Made by a program: the position numbers and the translations under genes
Shown: positions 26,506 through 36,300 of the stretch, piece after piece
Layout: every line of letters begins with the position of its first letter
How positions within the stretch are numbered: position 1 is the first letter of the stretch
Assembly: GCA_020343875.1 (NCBI GenBank)
Contig: CP070811.1
Span: 2,688,133-2,731,878 of the forward strand
DNA length: 43,746 nt
Direction of reading: 5' to 3'
Source of the DNA: Anaerolineales bacterium
GTDB taxonomy: Bacteria; Chloroflexota; Anaerolineae; 4572-78; NAK82
The notes under the pieces: generated by a model
What the model saw: the letters and a program-made list of their open reading frames with translations, nothing else
Database searches by the model: none
What the model was told of the DNA's origin: nothing

Positions 26506-26841
26506 ATGCTTTTCACTTGGCTGGTGACTCGAGGCGGGCCAACTGCCCAGCAAAGCGACGTGGGCGTTGGCCCTGTTGGCTTCGGCACGTGCCCGGGGGT
26601 GATCTTCGGCTCGCCATTCCCGACCAGCGTGTATCTGGGCCATCTGGCTTACAAGCAAATGGGAGCACGCACAGGCTGCGTACTTATAACCGGCCTCTTC
26701 GTCTGCGCTGGGCTAGGTCTCTTCTTCCCGATTGAGCCTGGCCGCAAGGGGGTAGGCGAGCTGCAGGCATCTGAAACCACTGTTCCTCAGCAGTTGGAGG
26801 CCGGTGCGGGGGGAGACTCCCATAGGAGGCATTTGACTTGA
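26506..26841 (+). pseudogene. Internal fragment of an NCS2-type (xanthine/uracil) permease
   Basis: Within this 111-codon frame, residues about 22-60 read CPGVIFGSPFPTSVYLGH and then AYKQMGARTG. I recognise this as the FGxPFPTTVYIGHP-x(5)-MGAR region of NCS2-like permeases. Sequence before and after it is unrelated and lacks the other membrane segments, so the gene is a leftover. Its stop TGA (26839-26841) overlaps the TTG start of the MFS gene by the 4-base pattern TTGA, which would allow translational coupling if the frame is still translated. Confidence 0.55.
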
Positions 26842-28106
26842 GAGATCTTTCATCATTGGCGCGCAAAATCACCATCAGTTTGTTCACCGGCCAGAGCTTG
26901 GTTTCCGCCGCGCTCATCGCTGTGTCGACGGTGGCAGCCATTGTGGGTATGGAATTGAGTGGCAACGCAGTCTGGGTCGGGTTACCCGGAGCGACGATCA
27001 AGCTGGCGAATGCTGGCGGGGCCTATTTATGGGGCAGCGTTTGGGACCGCATTGGGCGACGGGGCGCGATTTCCCTGGGGCTGATCACTGGCACCTTGGG
27101 AGCGGGGCTTACCATAGTGGGTATTCAGGCTGGTTCTTTTCTCCTTTTCCTGTCCGGATTGGCCGCTCTGGGGGTGGCCCAGGCCGCGATGCAGTTGGGG
27201 CGTTTTGCTGCTGCTGAGGTGCACCCCCCCCTTGAACGCGGACGGGCGATTTCTAACGTGGTTATCGCCGGCACGGTAGGCGCTATTGTAGGGCCGTTGA
27301 TGATAGCACCCAGCGGTCAGTGGGCCATGGGCCAGGGCTTGAATGAACTCTCCGGGCCCTTTGCCGGTGCTCTAATCCTGTTTGGGTTGGCTACCCTGGC
27401 GTCATATATTGGATTGCGCCCCGATCCGCTCGAATTGGGCGAGGAGATCTCCCGTCGCTACCCAGAGAGAGAGGAGTACAACGGCACTGCGCGCCCTATT
27501 CTTGACCTGGTGCGCCTGCCGTCCGTGTCGGTTGCAATAGCGGCCATGGTGCTGGGCACTGTGGTCATGGTTATGCTGATGGGGATGACCTCCCTGTATA
27601 TGAAGAACAATCAATATGCGCTGGCAGATATTTCGGTGGTGTTTTCGGCCCACACGTTCGGTATGTTTGCCCTCTCAATCGTCTCCGGACGATTAGCGGA
27701 CCGGTGGGGGCGCGGAGTCGTGATCCTGAGCGGTGCTAGCGTGTTGGTTTTGGCTGCCGTGCTGGCCCCCCTGTCGCAAGGGGTGTTGCCGCTGGCTATG
27801 GCGCTCTTCCTGTTGGGGCTGGGCTGGAACTTCTGTTTTGTGGGTGGCTCTGCCCTGCTGGCCGATCAGCTGTCTCAGAGTGAACGGGCCCGTACCCAGG
27901 GGTTCAACGATTCTCTGATCGGGCTGTTCTCGGCGGCCAGTACCTTCGGCAGCGGCCTGATCTTCGCTGCGTCGGGCTATCTGGCTGTCAGCCTGGTGAG
28001 TGGCGTCGTGGCCCTGGCCTGCTTCGGCATAACTGCCTGGTGGCTGTTGGATGGGGGGCGGAGCTGGCCTGGACGCCAGTTGTTTCATCCCATCAAAGAG
28101 GCCTGA
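26838..28106 (+). CDS. MFS transporter
   Basis: The 422-residue protein starts at TTG 26838; a consensus AGGAGG 8 bases before it makes this unusual start convincing. There are about twelve hydrophobic segments. The motif A loops of both halves are visible: GSVWDRIGRRGAI near 70 and GRLADRWGRGVVI near 285. The N-terminus begins with charged residues typical of the cytosolic side. It is a drug/proton or metabolite exporter type; the substrate cannot be named. It differs clearly from the MFS protein at 14020-15348. Confidence 0.9.
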   Translation: MRDLSSLARKITISLFTGQSLVSAALIAVSTVAAIVGMELSGNAVWVGLPGATIKLANAGGAYLWGSVWDRIGRRGAISLGLITGTLGAGLTIVGIQAGSFLLFLSGLAALGVAQAAMQLGRFAAAEVHPPLERGRAISNVVIAGTVGAIVGPLMIAPSGQWAMGQGLNELSGPFAGALILFGLATLASYIGLRPDPLELGEEISRRYPEREEYNGTARPILDLVRLPSVSVAIAAMVLGTVVMVMLMGMTSLYMKNNQYALADISVVFSAHTFGMFALSIVSGRLADRWGRGVVILSGASVLVLAAVLAPLSQGVLPLAMALFLLGLGWNFCFVGGSALLADQLSQSERARTQGFNDSLIGLFSAASTFGSGLIFAASGYLAVSLVSGVVALACFGITAWWLLDGGRSWPGRQLFHPIKEA

Positions 28107-28309
28107 CGGGCCGCTACCCTCTTTGTTCCGCTTGTACTCTGGTAATGGCAGCCCCTTGGTGATACAATTGAATGGCCAAGGGGTTTTTGGGGTGAGCTAG
28201 CCAGCCCGGCTGGGAGGCAGGTGATGATGATCAGCGCCCAATCCACCTGGCACTGTCTTCTGGCTTTGGTTTGGGATTGGCCCGGCGTACGTTGAGGGAG
28301 GCGAGCCAA

Positions 28310-28783
28310 GTGAAGGATAAAGCCCATGTGATTGTGCTGGGAATGGGGCTGCTCAACCTGGCCGCCCTGCCCCTGTGGCGGCTGCCAGTGGCTAATGCGG
28401 CGACGCAGGCGGTGGGCTATGCATTACTGGGCCTGGGACTCGCTCTCAATTTGCTCTCGTTTCTGGCCCTAAAGCATGCTGCAAGCGGCCATATTGAACC
28501 GATTGGAGATCTGGTTAGCAGCGGTATCTACGCCAGGCTGCGGCATCCTATGTACGTAAGCTTCGCCATAATTATGCTGGCTTTGGATCTCACGTTCGGA
28601 AGCGTGCCAGGCACACTGGTAACCCTGCTCGTTTTCATACCCAGCCTGGTCTGGCGGGCACGTCTGGAGGAGCGAACCCTGGCTCGGCGCTTCGGAAAGG
28701 CCTGGCAGGCATATGCAAGGCGTGTCCCCTCCCTGTTGCTGTGGGACCTGGCCAAGGGCGGGGGAAAGAGGAAGGATGGGTAA
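28310..28783 (+). CDS. ICMT/PEMT-like membrane methyltransferase
   Basis: About 157 residues from GTG 28310, where GGGAGG lies 8 bases upstream; the open frame continues to 28271 but without a ribosome site. Four hydrophobic helices are followed by LVSSGIYARLRHPMYVSF, the RHPxY motif that marks isoprenylcysteine carboxyl methyltransferase and phospholipid methyltransferase relatives, and by the late EERTLARRFGKAWQAYARRVP (E-E-x(5)-FG-x(2)-W-x-x-Y). These residues bind SAM in the family. In bacteria the acceptor is usually unknown. It probably shares the MFS transcript, 203 bases downstream of it. Confidence 0.85.
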   Translation: MKDKAHVIVLGMGLLNLAALPLWRLPVANAATQAVGYALLGLGLALNLLSFLALKHAASGHIEPIGDLVSSGIYARLRHPMYVSFAIIMLALDLTFGSVPGTLVTLLVFIPSLVWRARLEERTLARRFGKAWQAYARRVPSLLLWDLAKGGGKRKDG

Positions 28784-28884
28784 TAGGGCATCTCGCAAGA
28801 TGAGTAGCACAACCACTTAAGGTGGCGATGCCGTACAGGCCGATCCCCAAGGAAAAGACAGGATTGACCGGCCCCAAAAGCCTC

Positions 28885-29667
28885 TCATTGGCCGGCCCGA
28901 ATGCGCTCGTATAGCTCCGTCGTCTCGCGGGTGGGCTCCACGCCCAGACCTTCGGCCAGAACGCGACGACAGTTTTCGTACTGAGCCATGGCCGCACCGC
29001 GTTGCCCGCTGAGTGCCAATAGGCGCATCATTTGTTGATGGGCCTCCTCCTGCCAGGGGTCCAGCTCAATCTGGCGCCTGGTATGATGGCGTGATTGCTG
29101 ATAATCACCTTGTTGCTCGTAGTAGTCCGCCAGATACTGCAGTGCCTGGAACGCCTGATCGTGCAGCAATTCCCGTTTGAGCAGCGACCACTCCTCAAAG
29201 TCCGAGCTGTCCTTCAGAGTCAGCCCCGCCAGAAAGTCACCCCGGTACAAGGCGATAGCCTGTTCCAGGCACTGGATGCAGTGTGCGCAGGTTGCCAGCT
29301 GCTGGTGAGTATGTGTTTTGCTGGCTAGAATGTATTCGGTAAAGGCTGCCACGTCCAGCCAGTGGTCGCTGGCCATGTTGAACTGCAACGACTGCCGGCT
29401 GATGAGCAGAAAGGGTGGGGAGGTTTCCTGGTCACCAATGGCCCGGCGGATGCTAAACAGCGCCTGGCGCAGACTGTTGAAGGCAGTAGCCTGAGGCCGA
29501 TCAGGCCAGAACAAGCTGGCCACGCTCTCGCGCCGATGTGGTCGGTCTGCGCCGGTGGCCAGATAAGCCAGAAGCGCCCGTGCCTTGTCAGACACAAAGC
29601 TGGTGACCGGTTCTTCTTCCAGTTCTATTTGAAAAGTGCCCAGGAAGGATAGGGTCAGGCGAGCCAC
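28885..29667 (-). CDS. BTAD-domain (SARP-like) transcriptional regulator
   Basis: The 260-residue protein begins at GTG 29667. Residues about 1-95 form an OmpR-like winged helix (LTLSFLGTFQIEL, then RRESVASLFWPD and LRQALFSIRRAIG). Residues about 105-250 are the helical bacterial transcriptional activator domain with TPR-like repeats. It ends there, with no ATPase module, unlike AfsR-type proteins. A broken ATPase N-terminus typical of such longer regulators lies at 24299, but no direct link is shown. It is divergent from the giant secreted-protein gene with 674 bases between them, so it is a candidate regulator of that promoter region. Confidence 0.88.
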   Translation of the reverse strand: MARLTLSFLGTFQIELEEEPVTSFVSDKARALLAYLATGADRPHRRESVASLFWPDRPQATAFNSLRQALFSIRRAIGDQETSPPFLLISRQSLQFNMASDHWLDVAAFTEYILASKTHTHQQLATCAHCIQCLEQAIALYRGDFLAGLTLKDSSDFEEWSLLKRELLHDQAFQALQYLADYYEQQGDYQQSRHHTRRQIELDPWQEEAHQQMMRLLALSGQRGAAMAQYENCRRVLAEGLGVEPTRETTELYERIRAGQ

Positions 29668-29877
29668 GGTAAGTCAGACCTCAACGTGATCAGGGGCGAA
29701 TCATTTGCCACCAATTCAGCCTCAAATGACGGGCTGAGACAACTAGTAGACGGATCTCATACCTCGGGTCGGTCCTGGGCAATCTGGCTTGCTCGCCAAA
29801 CCAGGGCGGCCATAGAGTGGCGGGTAGTTGGTGGGCTATCGCCATTGGTATTAATTATGCCATAATCTTCTGGAAAA

Positions 29878-29893
29878 GGCAACAGTTGTTGCC
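29878..29893. promoter_or_regulatory. 16-bp perfect dyad (operator candidate)
   Basis: GGCAACAGTTGTTGCC is a perfect inverted repeat with 7-bp arms. It lies directly before the TTAAC-repeat promoter, about 30-45 bases upstream of its -10. It is absent at the sister promoter at 36970. Confidence 0.45.
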
Positions 29894-29894
29894 A

Positions 29895-29930
29895 GAGTTA
29901 ACGTTTTCTTAACGACAGTCTGCTATAATG
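29895..29930 (+). promoter_or_regulatory. TTAAC-repeat promoter, copy 1
   Basis: TTAACG (29898-29903) is repeated at 29909-29914, exactly 11 bases on, and an extended -10 TGCTATAAT follows (29921-29929). The second repeat sits where a -35 element would be, and no good -35 is present. 11-bp-spaced direct repeats at -35 are typical of OmpR/PhoB-family activators, and TTAAC-type PhoP/PhoB boxes are known in Bacillus and cyanobacteria. Copy 2 matches 32 of 36 bases. Which regulator binds is not known. Confidence 0.7.
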
Positions 29931-30243
29931 GTTCTGTTTATATTGGAATTATTGTACCATATTTATCACATTACCGGATCTCTCCACTTGCTGCCGGCTG
30001 ATAGGTTGTTCTAAGACATTTCATATGAAATTCCTATGATTTTGTGGCATATGAATCAATATATTGGGCGCTCTTCTTGCTTTTCTCATTGGCGTGTCGG
30101 TCCTTGGCAGGTTGTACAGCCTCCCACAGGCAGCAACCTCCCAAACATTCCCCATCGCATCCCCCGAGATGGGGAAATAGGCTCATAGACTCACCCCTCA
30201 GATCTTGCTTGCTCTTGCGAACATGCCAAACGGGGTGTCGTAT

Positions 30244-30271
30244 TTGCAAAATATGATAATTACGGTATAAT
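30244..30271 (+). promoter_or_regulatory. Second promoter of the giant secreted protein
   Basis: TTGCAA (30244-30249) and TATAAT (30266-30271) are separated by 16 bases. A transcript would start near 30278 and give a leader of about 64 bases, shorter than the 400-base leader from the TTAAC promoter. Confidence 0.5.
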
Positions 30272-30341
30272 TGATAAGATTACCTTAGCGGTCAACATTT
30301 CTGGGCATCAACCAATTGTTGGGACTGACGTGGAGGGAAGA

Positions 30342-33300
30342 ATGCGCAAGCCTTATGTGACTTTGATCGGACTGGCACTTGTCGGCGTGTTGCTGACCTT
30401 GTCGGTGGCGGTAGTCCTGGCTGTAAACGATGATGGACTCTTTGAGCTGGGTGATGGAGCAGCCAGCCCTGGCACCGCGGATATCTTGGGAGATAGCGAT
30501 CCCAGTAATGGCCCAGACTGGGCCGAGCTCTTTAATGGGGATGGCACACTCAGGGGTAGTGATGGAAATGGCATACCTTTGCTTCAATCCCAAGCAGACG
30601 GTGGCTATGGCGGCCTTACGGCTCGTTTCCTGAAGGACGACATCTCTACCAAGATCAACCCTGACCAGACCACCTTCCTCTCGCGCAACAAGAACAGTGA
30701 CCCTATTTCCAGTTGGGGTTGGGGCCCGGGTGGTGTGGCATCCAAAGGTGAGCTGTCCAACTTCTATGTCTATGCAACCGCCAGCAGCGCTGGCGGGTTG
30801 GTCATCTACGCCGGCCTGGAACGTGTAGACCCCGGCGGCGACAGCCATGTAGACATCGAGCTCAACCAGAGCCTGGTTGAGCCGCTTGCTTGCAGCAGCG
30901 CGCCCTGCTCTTTCAGCGGCCAAAGAAGCCCTAACGATGTGTTGTTGGTGATGGACTACACCAAGGGGGGCGCCCTGGGCGTGATCGAGGTCCGCGTGTG
31001 GAACGGGTCCGAATGGACCTCGCAACAGACGCTGAACCGTGAGGGTTGTATCGCGGGCGATTCAGTGTGTGGTTTCAATAACGCGAACTCGATCCCTGGC
31101 GGTGATTGGCCGAGCTATCTTGTCACGCGCAATGAGGCAATTGTTACCGATAATTTGGAGCCCAATGCATTCACCGAGCTGGGCGTCAACGTCACTCAGT
31201 TGTTGGGCACCACGCCTTGCTTCCAAACCGTTCAGGCCAAGACTCGTTCCTCGTCGTCCTTCGACAGTACCTTGCTGGACTTCGCGATGACCTCCATCGA
31301 CCTATGCAAAACCAAGGTCAGCATTGAGCCTCTCACCGCAGCCAACCAGATCGAACAACCACACACCTTGACCGCCAAAGTGGAGGCCCTGCCCAGCAGC
31401 AATGGATTTGAATGGGGGCCAGTCAACAATGCCAGTGTCGTCCTGGCTGCCAGCGGCGTGGGTAGCCTGAGCAGCAATTCCTGTGTGACCGGCGCCGCCG
31501 GAACATGCACGGCGGTCCTCACATCGACGACGACCGGCCTCAGCAGTGTGTCGGCCACGGCCACCACACCGGGCTCGGGCCTTGTGCAGACCACCGATGG
31601 GGCAGGGGATAACTCCGCCCCCGCCGTGAAGCGCTGGGTCGACGCCCGATTGAAGCTTGCGCAAGGTGCAGCGGCCGACCAAGTTGGCAATGATCATCTG
31701 GTCACAGCTACTCTGGAGTTTGACTACGGCGATGGCCTTGGCTTCGTCACCGCCCCGGCGGGGCAAACACAGTCCATAGCGTTCAACAACAGTGGGGTGG
31801 GAAGTTTAGGGAGCAACACCTGTGCGACCGGTGCAAACCCTTGTACAGTTACGCTGCAGTCCTCACAGACCGGCACCAGCACCCTCTCCGCTGACTGGTC
31901 CGGCACTGTTCAGACTGGTGAAGGTACCGCCTCGGCCTCTGCCAGCGTGGAGCAGCCACTGATCAATCTTTGGGTGGATGCCCTTTTGAGCCTGGAGGCG
32001 GATGCAGGAGCCGGCCAGATTGGTGAGCCAGTTACCATCACCGCTACCCTGGAGTTCGACTACGGGGACGGCGCCGGCCCCGTCGGCAGTACGGATGCGC
32101 AAACCCAGACAATCACCTTCACGATTGAGGATGGTCCAGGCTCCTTCAACGGCAATGGCCAGCAGGCGACCTGCACCACCGGCCCGGACGGCATCTGCAC
32201 GGTCACCTTTAGCTCTGATACGGCTGGTACCAGTATCATCTCCGCCAATTGGCAGGGGGACATCAGTACCGAGCAGATCATTATCCTGGGCTTCGACAAG
32301 TTCACCATCACTCAGTACTCGGTCGACGCGCGCCTGACGCTGCAGCCCGGCGCAGGGGCCAGCCAGGTCGGCAACAATTACCTGATTACGGCATTGTTGG
32401 AGTTCGACTACGGAGCTGGCTTCGTGGCCGCCCCTGCCACAGAGGCGCAATTCATCACCTTTAACAACAGCGGTGTGGGGTTGCTGAGCAGCAACGCCTG
32501 TGCGAATGGCGTTGCCAACCCGTGTGTGATCACCCTGCAGTCCATAACTCAGACTGGCGTCAGCACTGTCAGCGCTGAGTGGGCTGGGTCTATCCCGGTT
32601 ACCACCTCCGATGGCACCCAACTTAGCGGCACAGCCTCGGCAACCGACACAGCGGTTAGCCGCTGGGTGGATGCCACGCTGGATATTGACCCGGCCGTAG
32701 CTGCACGCCAGGCCCGCAACCCGCATGTCATCGCAGCCAGCCTTAAGCTCGACTATGGGGATGGCCTGGGCTTAAGGCCCATTTCAAGCACGCAACCTAT
32801 CAGCTTCGCCCTGGTTGGCTCGGGCTACTTTGGCAGCGAGCTCCAGACCTTGGGTCCCGACAGCTGCACGCCTGACGAGAATGGCAGCTGCACGGTCACC
32901 CTGCAATCCACGCAGACGGGAACCAGCACTGTCTCCGCCTCGTGGTCGGCGGACATCGATACTGGCGAAGGCCCGGTTTCAGTTTCGGCCAGTGCAGAGC
33001 CAGCCGCCAATCGATGGGTGGATGTCCGGCTGGCGGTTTCAAACGCTGCCAGTACGTGCGACGATGCCTATCTGTCCAACGAGGCGGTCTTTGAGCCGAA
33101 TGATTTTGTCGCGGAGGCTTACGGGCCGCTCAACATAGCTCAATCGTACAATGCGTGTGTGACGGCCACTGAGGAATTCGACGTCTACTCCTTCCAGGTC
33201 GACAGTCCCTCTCTCTTAACCGTCAACCTGACCGGCCTACAAAACGATTTGGATGTAGCGATTTTCAAGCTTCTGGACACCCCAACCGAGGAATTCGATG

Positions 33301-36300
33301 ACTACTCCGCGGATGTGGATGCTACCGGCCGGTCGAGTGTGGGTCGCTCCAGTGTGGGACGTTCCAGTGTAGGCCGCTCTAGCGTGGGACGTTCCAGTGT
33401 AGGCCGCTCCAGTGTAGGCCGCTCCAGCGTGGGTCGCTCTAGCGTGGGCCGGTCGAGCGTTGCCCTGCTGGGCGGGGGATTCTCCCCTGGTGCGGTTGAC
33501 GAGCAGGCTATGGGTGTCGCCGCGGAGGCGGGTACTTACTATGTCCTGGTCTACAGGTATCCGGATGCTATCGGCGCCGGACAGTACAGCCTGCAAATTG
33601 ACGCGGAATTGATTGACACAGCCCAATGCCAATGGAGCCCGCAATATGGGGTGGGGTCCCCAGGCGCTGTCTACGATGGCTCGGGTAACAACCCACCCCG
33701 AACCTTGATCTTGACCCATCAGGGCCGGCTGGAGGCGACCTATGGCGTTGCCGAAACCAGCCAGCTGATGTCCAAGCTGCAGCAATTGGCTGGAGAGGAC
33801 TCTGTACGTGGCATCGTGGTTCCCGTCGAGACAGATGGGCTGGTCAGCACAAAATATGGTGTCTGGAATGGCAGTTACTGCAGTGTCGAGGCAGCCAACG
33901 ACGTGGCTGCTGAGATCCGACGCCTGGCTCAGGACTACTTGAACAACAATCCAAGCATTGAGTACATCGTGCTTGCGGGCAGTGATGAGATTATCCCCTT
34001 CTACCGGGTGCCGGATGAGGTGCAGATTGCCAACGAGCAGGACTACGCTCTGGCGTCGGGCACTGATTTGTTGAGCCCGTCCTTCTGGGCACTGGCGCAG
34101 GGATACATTCTGACCCAGGATTACTATGTTGACGCCGATCCCTTGTTGTGGCGAGGGCGCCAACTCTACATACCTGATAAGGCCATCGGCCGGTTGGTCG
34201 AGACACCCGGGCAGATGATGAATATCATCAACAACTACCTGGATCCAGTTACCCGGGGGACAACGAATGTCTCTAGCTGTCTGGCCACTGGCTACGAGTT
34301 TTTGACTGACGGCACGCAGGCCATCCAGAATAGCCTGGAGTCCTTTGGCGCCTCGGTCACTACGCTGAACCACGATTTCTGGACCGCAGCCGACCTGACC
34401 GAAGTTTGGCCGCTTGCCGAGCCCAGGCCTGATCTGGTTTCAGTCAATGCTCACTTTGAACACTGGAATGCGATACCCGCGGCAGGAAGTGCCCTGTTCA
34501 CAAACTCGGGCATTACGGGTAGCGACACCTTCACCAACACCATTGCCTACTCAATGGGTTGCCATGCCGGCCTGAATGTGCCTGATGGCAGTGTGGATCT
34601 GCTTGAGGCTGATCCTGGCCGCGTCACGATCCCGGACTTCCCACAAGCCTTTGCCCAACAAAGCGCGGCCGCCTGGGTGGCTAATACAGGTTACGGCTAT
34701 GGCGAGACCGTGACTGTGGCCGACTCGGAACAGTTGATGCTCTTCTTCACCCAGGAACTGGGCCGGTATCAGAGCGTGTCTGTCGGCCAGGCCCTGGTCG
34801 AGGCCAAGAAGCGTTTCGTAGATGACACGGGGGTTGGGGGCTTCGGCGTGTATGAAGAGAAGTCCATGATCGAGGCCACCCTGTACGGGCTGCCTATGCA
34901 CCGGGTCTCCGTGCCTAATCCCGACCCGCTGGCTGGCCAGACGACCCAGACTCAAAGTGGCGTTGCCGGCGACGCGATAGTAAACCAGGGTGCACCGTTC
35001 CCGTTGGCCGGGCTACAGGGAATCTCGGTGACCGTGAATCTGGACCCAGCGCAGCATGTAACCGATCGGGGCCGCTACTACGATGAGTCTGAGCAAGTGT
35101 ACGTGGCCCACGGATTGCCGCTCCAGCCAAAGCAGCTGGTTGATCTGACAGGCCTGGCGAACTATTTGCCTCAGGGCGTCTTGCTGATAAGTGCGGACTA
35201 CTCTTCGCAGGCAATGTTCGACCCGGTGGTTTCCATCCCGTCCCCGATTGACCCGCTGCCAGAACCACACTACAGTGACAGTGGTTGGGCCCAGGACATT
35301 TTCTGGGCACTTAACCCGCTTAATCCTAACCAGCTGACGTTGGCGGGCGGGCAGTATAACGTGGATGGGTTGGTTGAGCGCCTGTATGACAGCGTAGCGC
35401 TGGAAGTCTACTACTCAGATCAGAGCTCCAGCAGATTACTGGACATCGTGGATGTGAGTGGCACTCTGGAGGGGACCTTGGTCAACTTCTCAGTGTTGGT
35501 GGAGGCGCGCGACCCCGCCAGCCTGGATCCAGGTGCGCAGCGCGTGTTGGTGACCTACAATCTGCCCAACGGCGACGGCACCGGTTCATGGCGGAGCATC
35601 GACCTGGAATCTGAGGATGGTTCGTTGTGGTCTATGAGCGTCAGTCTGCCTGCCGGAACTGAATACTTTGTGCAGGTCTTGACAGTTGATGGTCAGGTGG
35701 GCGTCGACACCAATCGGGGCTTATACTACAAGGTGGGTGAAAGCGAGACGGTCAAGCCGTTTGGTACGGAGCACACCTTCACAGTCCGGCTCACGATCGA
35801 CTATGGTGATGGTCTTGGCTTTGTAACCGCGCCTGACGGCACCGTTGATTTTCAGCTTGTTCTCAGCGGGGGCAACCTGGTCCGCGAAACCTGCAACACG
35901 CAAGGCACGGTCGGCGGTGAGTGTCAGGTAGTCGTCAACCCGACTGGTAGCGAGGGGACTACTGTTTTGACTGCTTTAGAGGCAAGCTGGGGTGGTGAGG
36001 TTGGCGTGGACGTCGGCGGTGCGGGCCAGCTGGTGGTGGTGCCAGCCACGGTCAGTGCCAACCAGGACAGCGCTGCGACAGAATGGTGGGCCGGCTCTAT
36101 CTCTCTCTTCAAGAACGCCCAGGTAAGTGCGCGCACCCCGAACCCGGAAATCTGCTTTGGTCTGGTACGGGCAGACGGCAGCACTTTGGTTAGCACCAGT
36201 GCCGGGCAGCAGTGTTTTACCTTCAGCGCTGCCCAGGCTGACCACCTATTCCGATGGGAAGGCCTGGAAGCCGGGACTTACCTGATCACCGAAACCGTGC

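Larger units (their letters stand above)
29668..30341. other. Long regulatory intergenic region upstream of the giant secreted protein
   Basis: No gene is supported; a 70-codon frame at 30044-30256 lacks a ribosome site. The stretch is much more A+T-rich than the rest of the window. It contains, in order, a 16-bp dyad, the TTAAC-repeat promoter, the 14-bp palindrome ATTTCATATGAAAT (30018-30031), and a second promoter (30244-30271). This density suggests strong regulation of the downstream gene. Confidence 0.6.

Noticed and set aside
26506..26508. ATG 26506 as a true gene start
   Set aside because: It lies 3 bases after a perfect extended -10, so it would be upstream of the transcript start.
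30285..31025. 246-codon minus-strand frame and several other long frames on the minus strand of the giant gene
   Set aside because: They are long only because GC-rich coding DNA has few stops on the other strand; none has a recognisable family or start site.
33327..33461. CRISPR-like tandem array
   Set aside because: The units are 15 bp, contiguous with no spacers, and are in frame in a protein gene.
33237..34373. 378-codon minus-strand frame across the GRSSV repeat
   Set aside because: It is the antisense reading of the giant protein gene; its Thr/Ala/His-rich repeat is just the complement of the GRSSV units.
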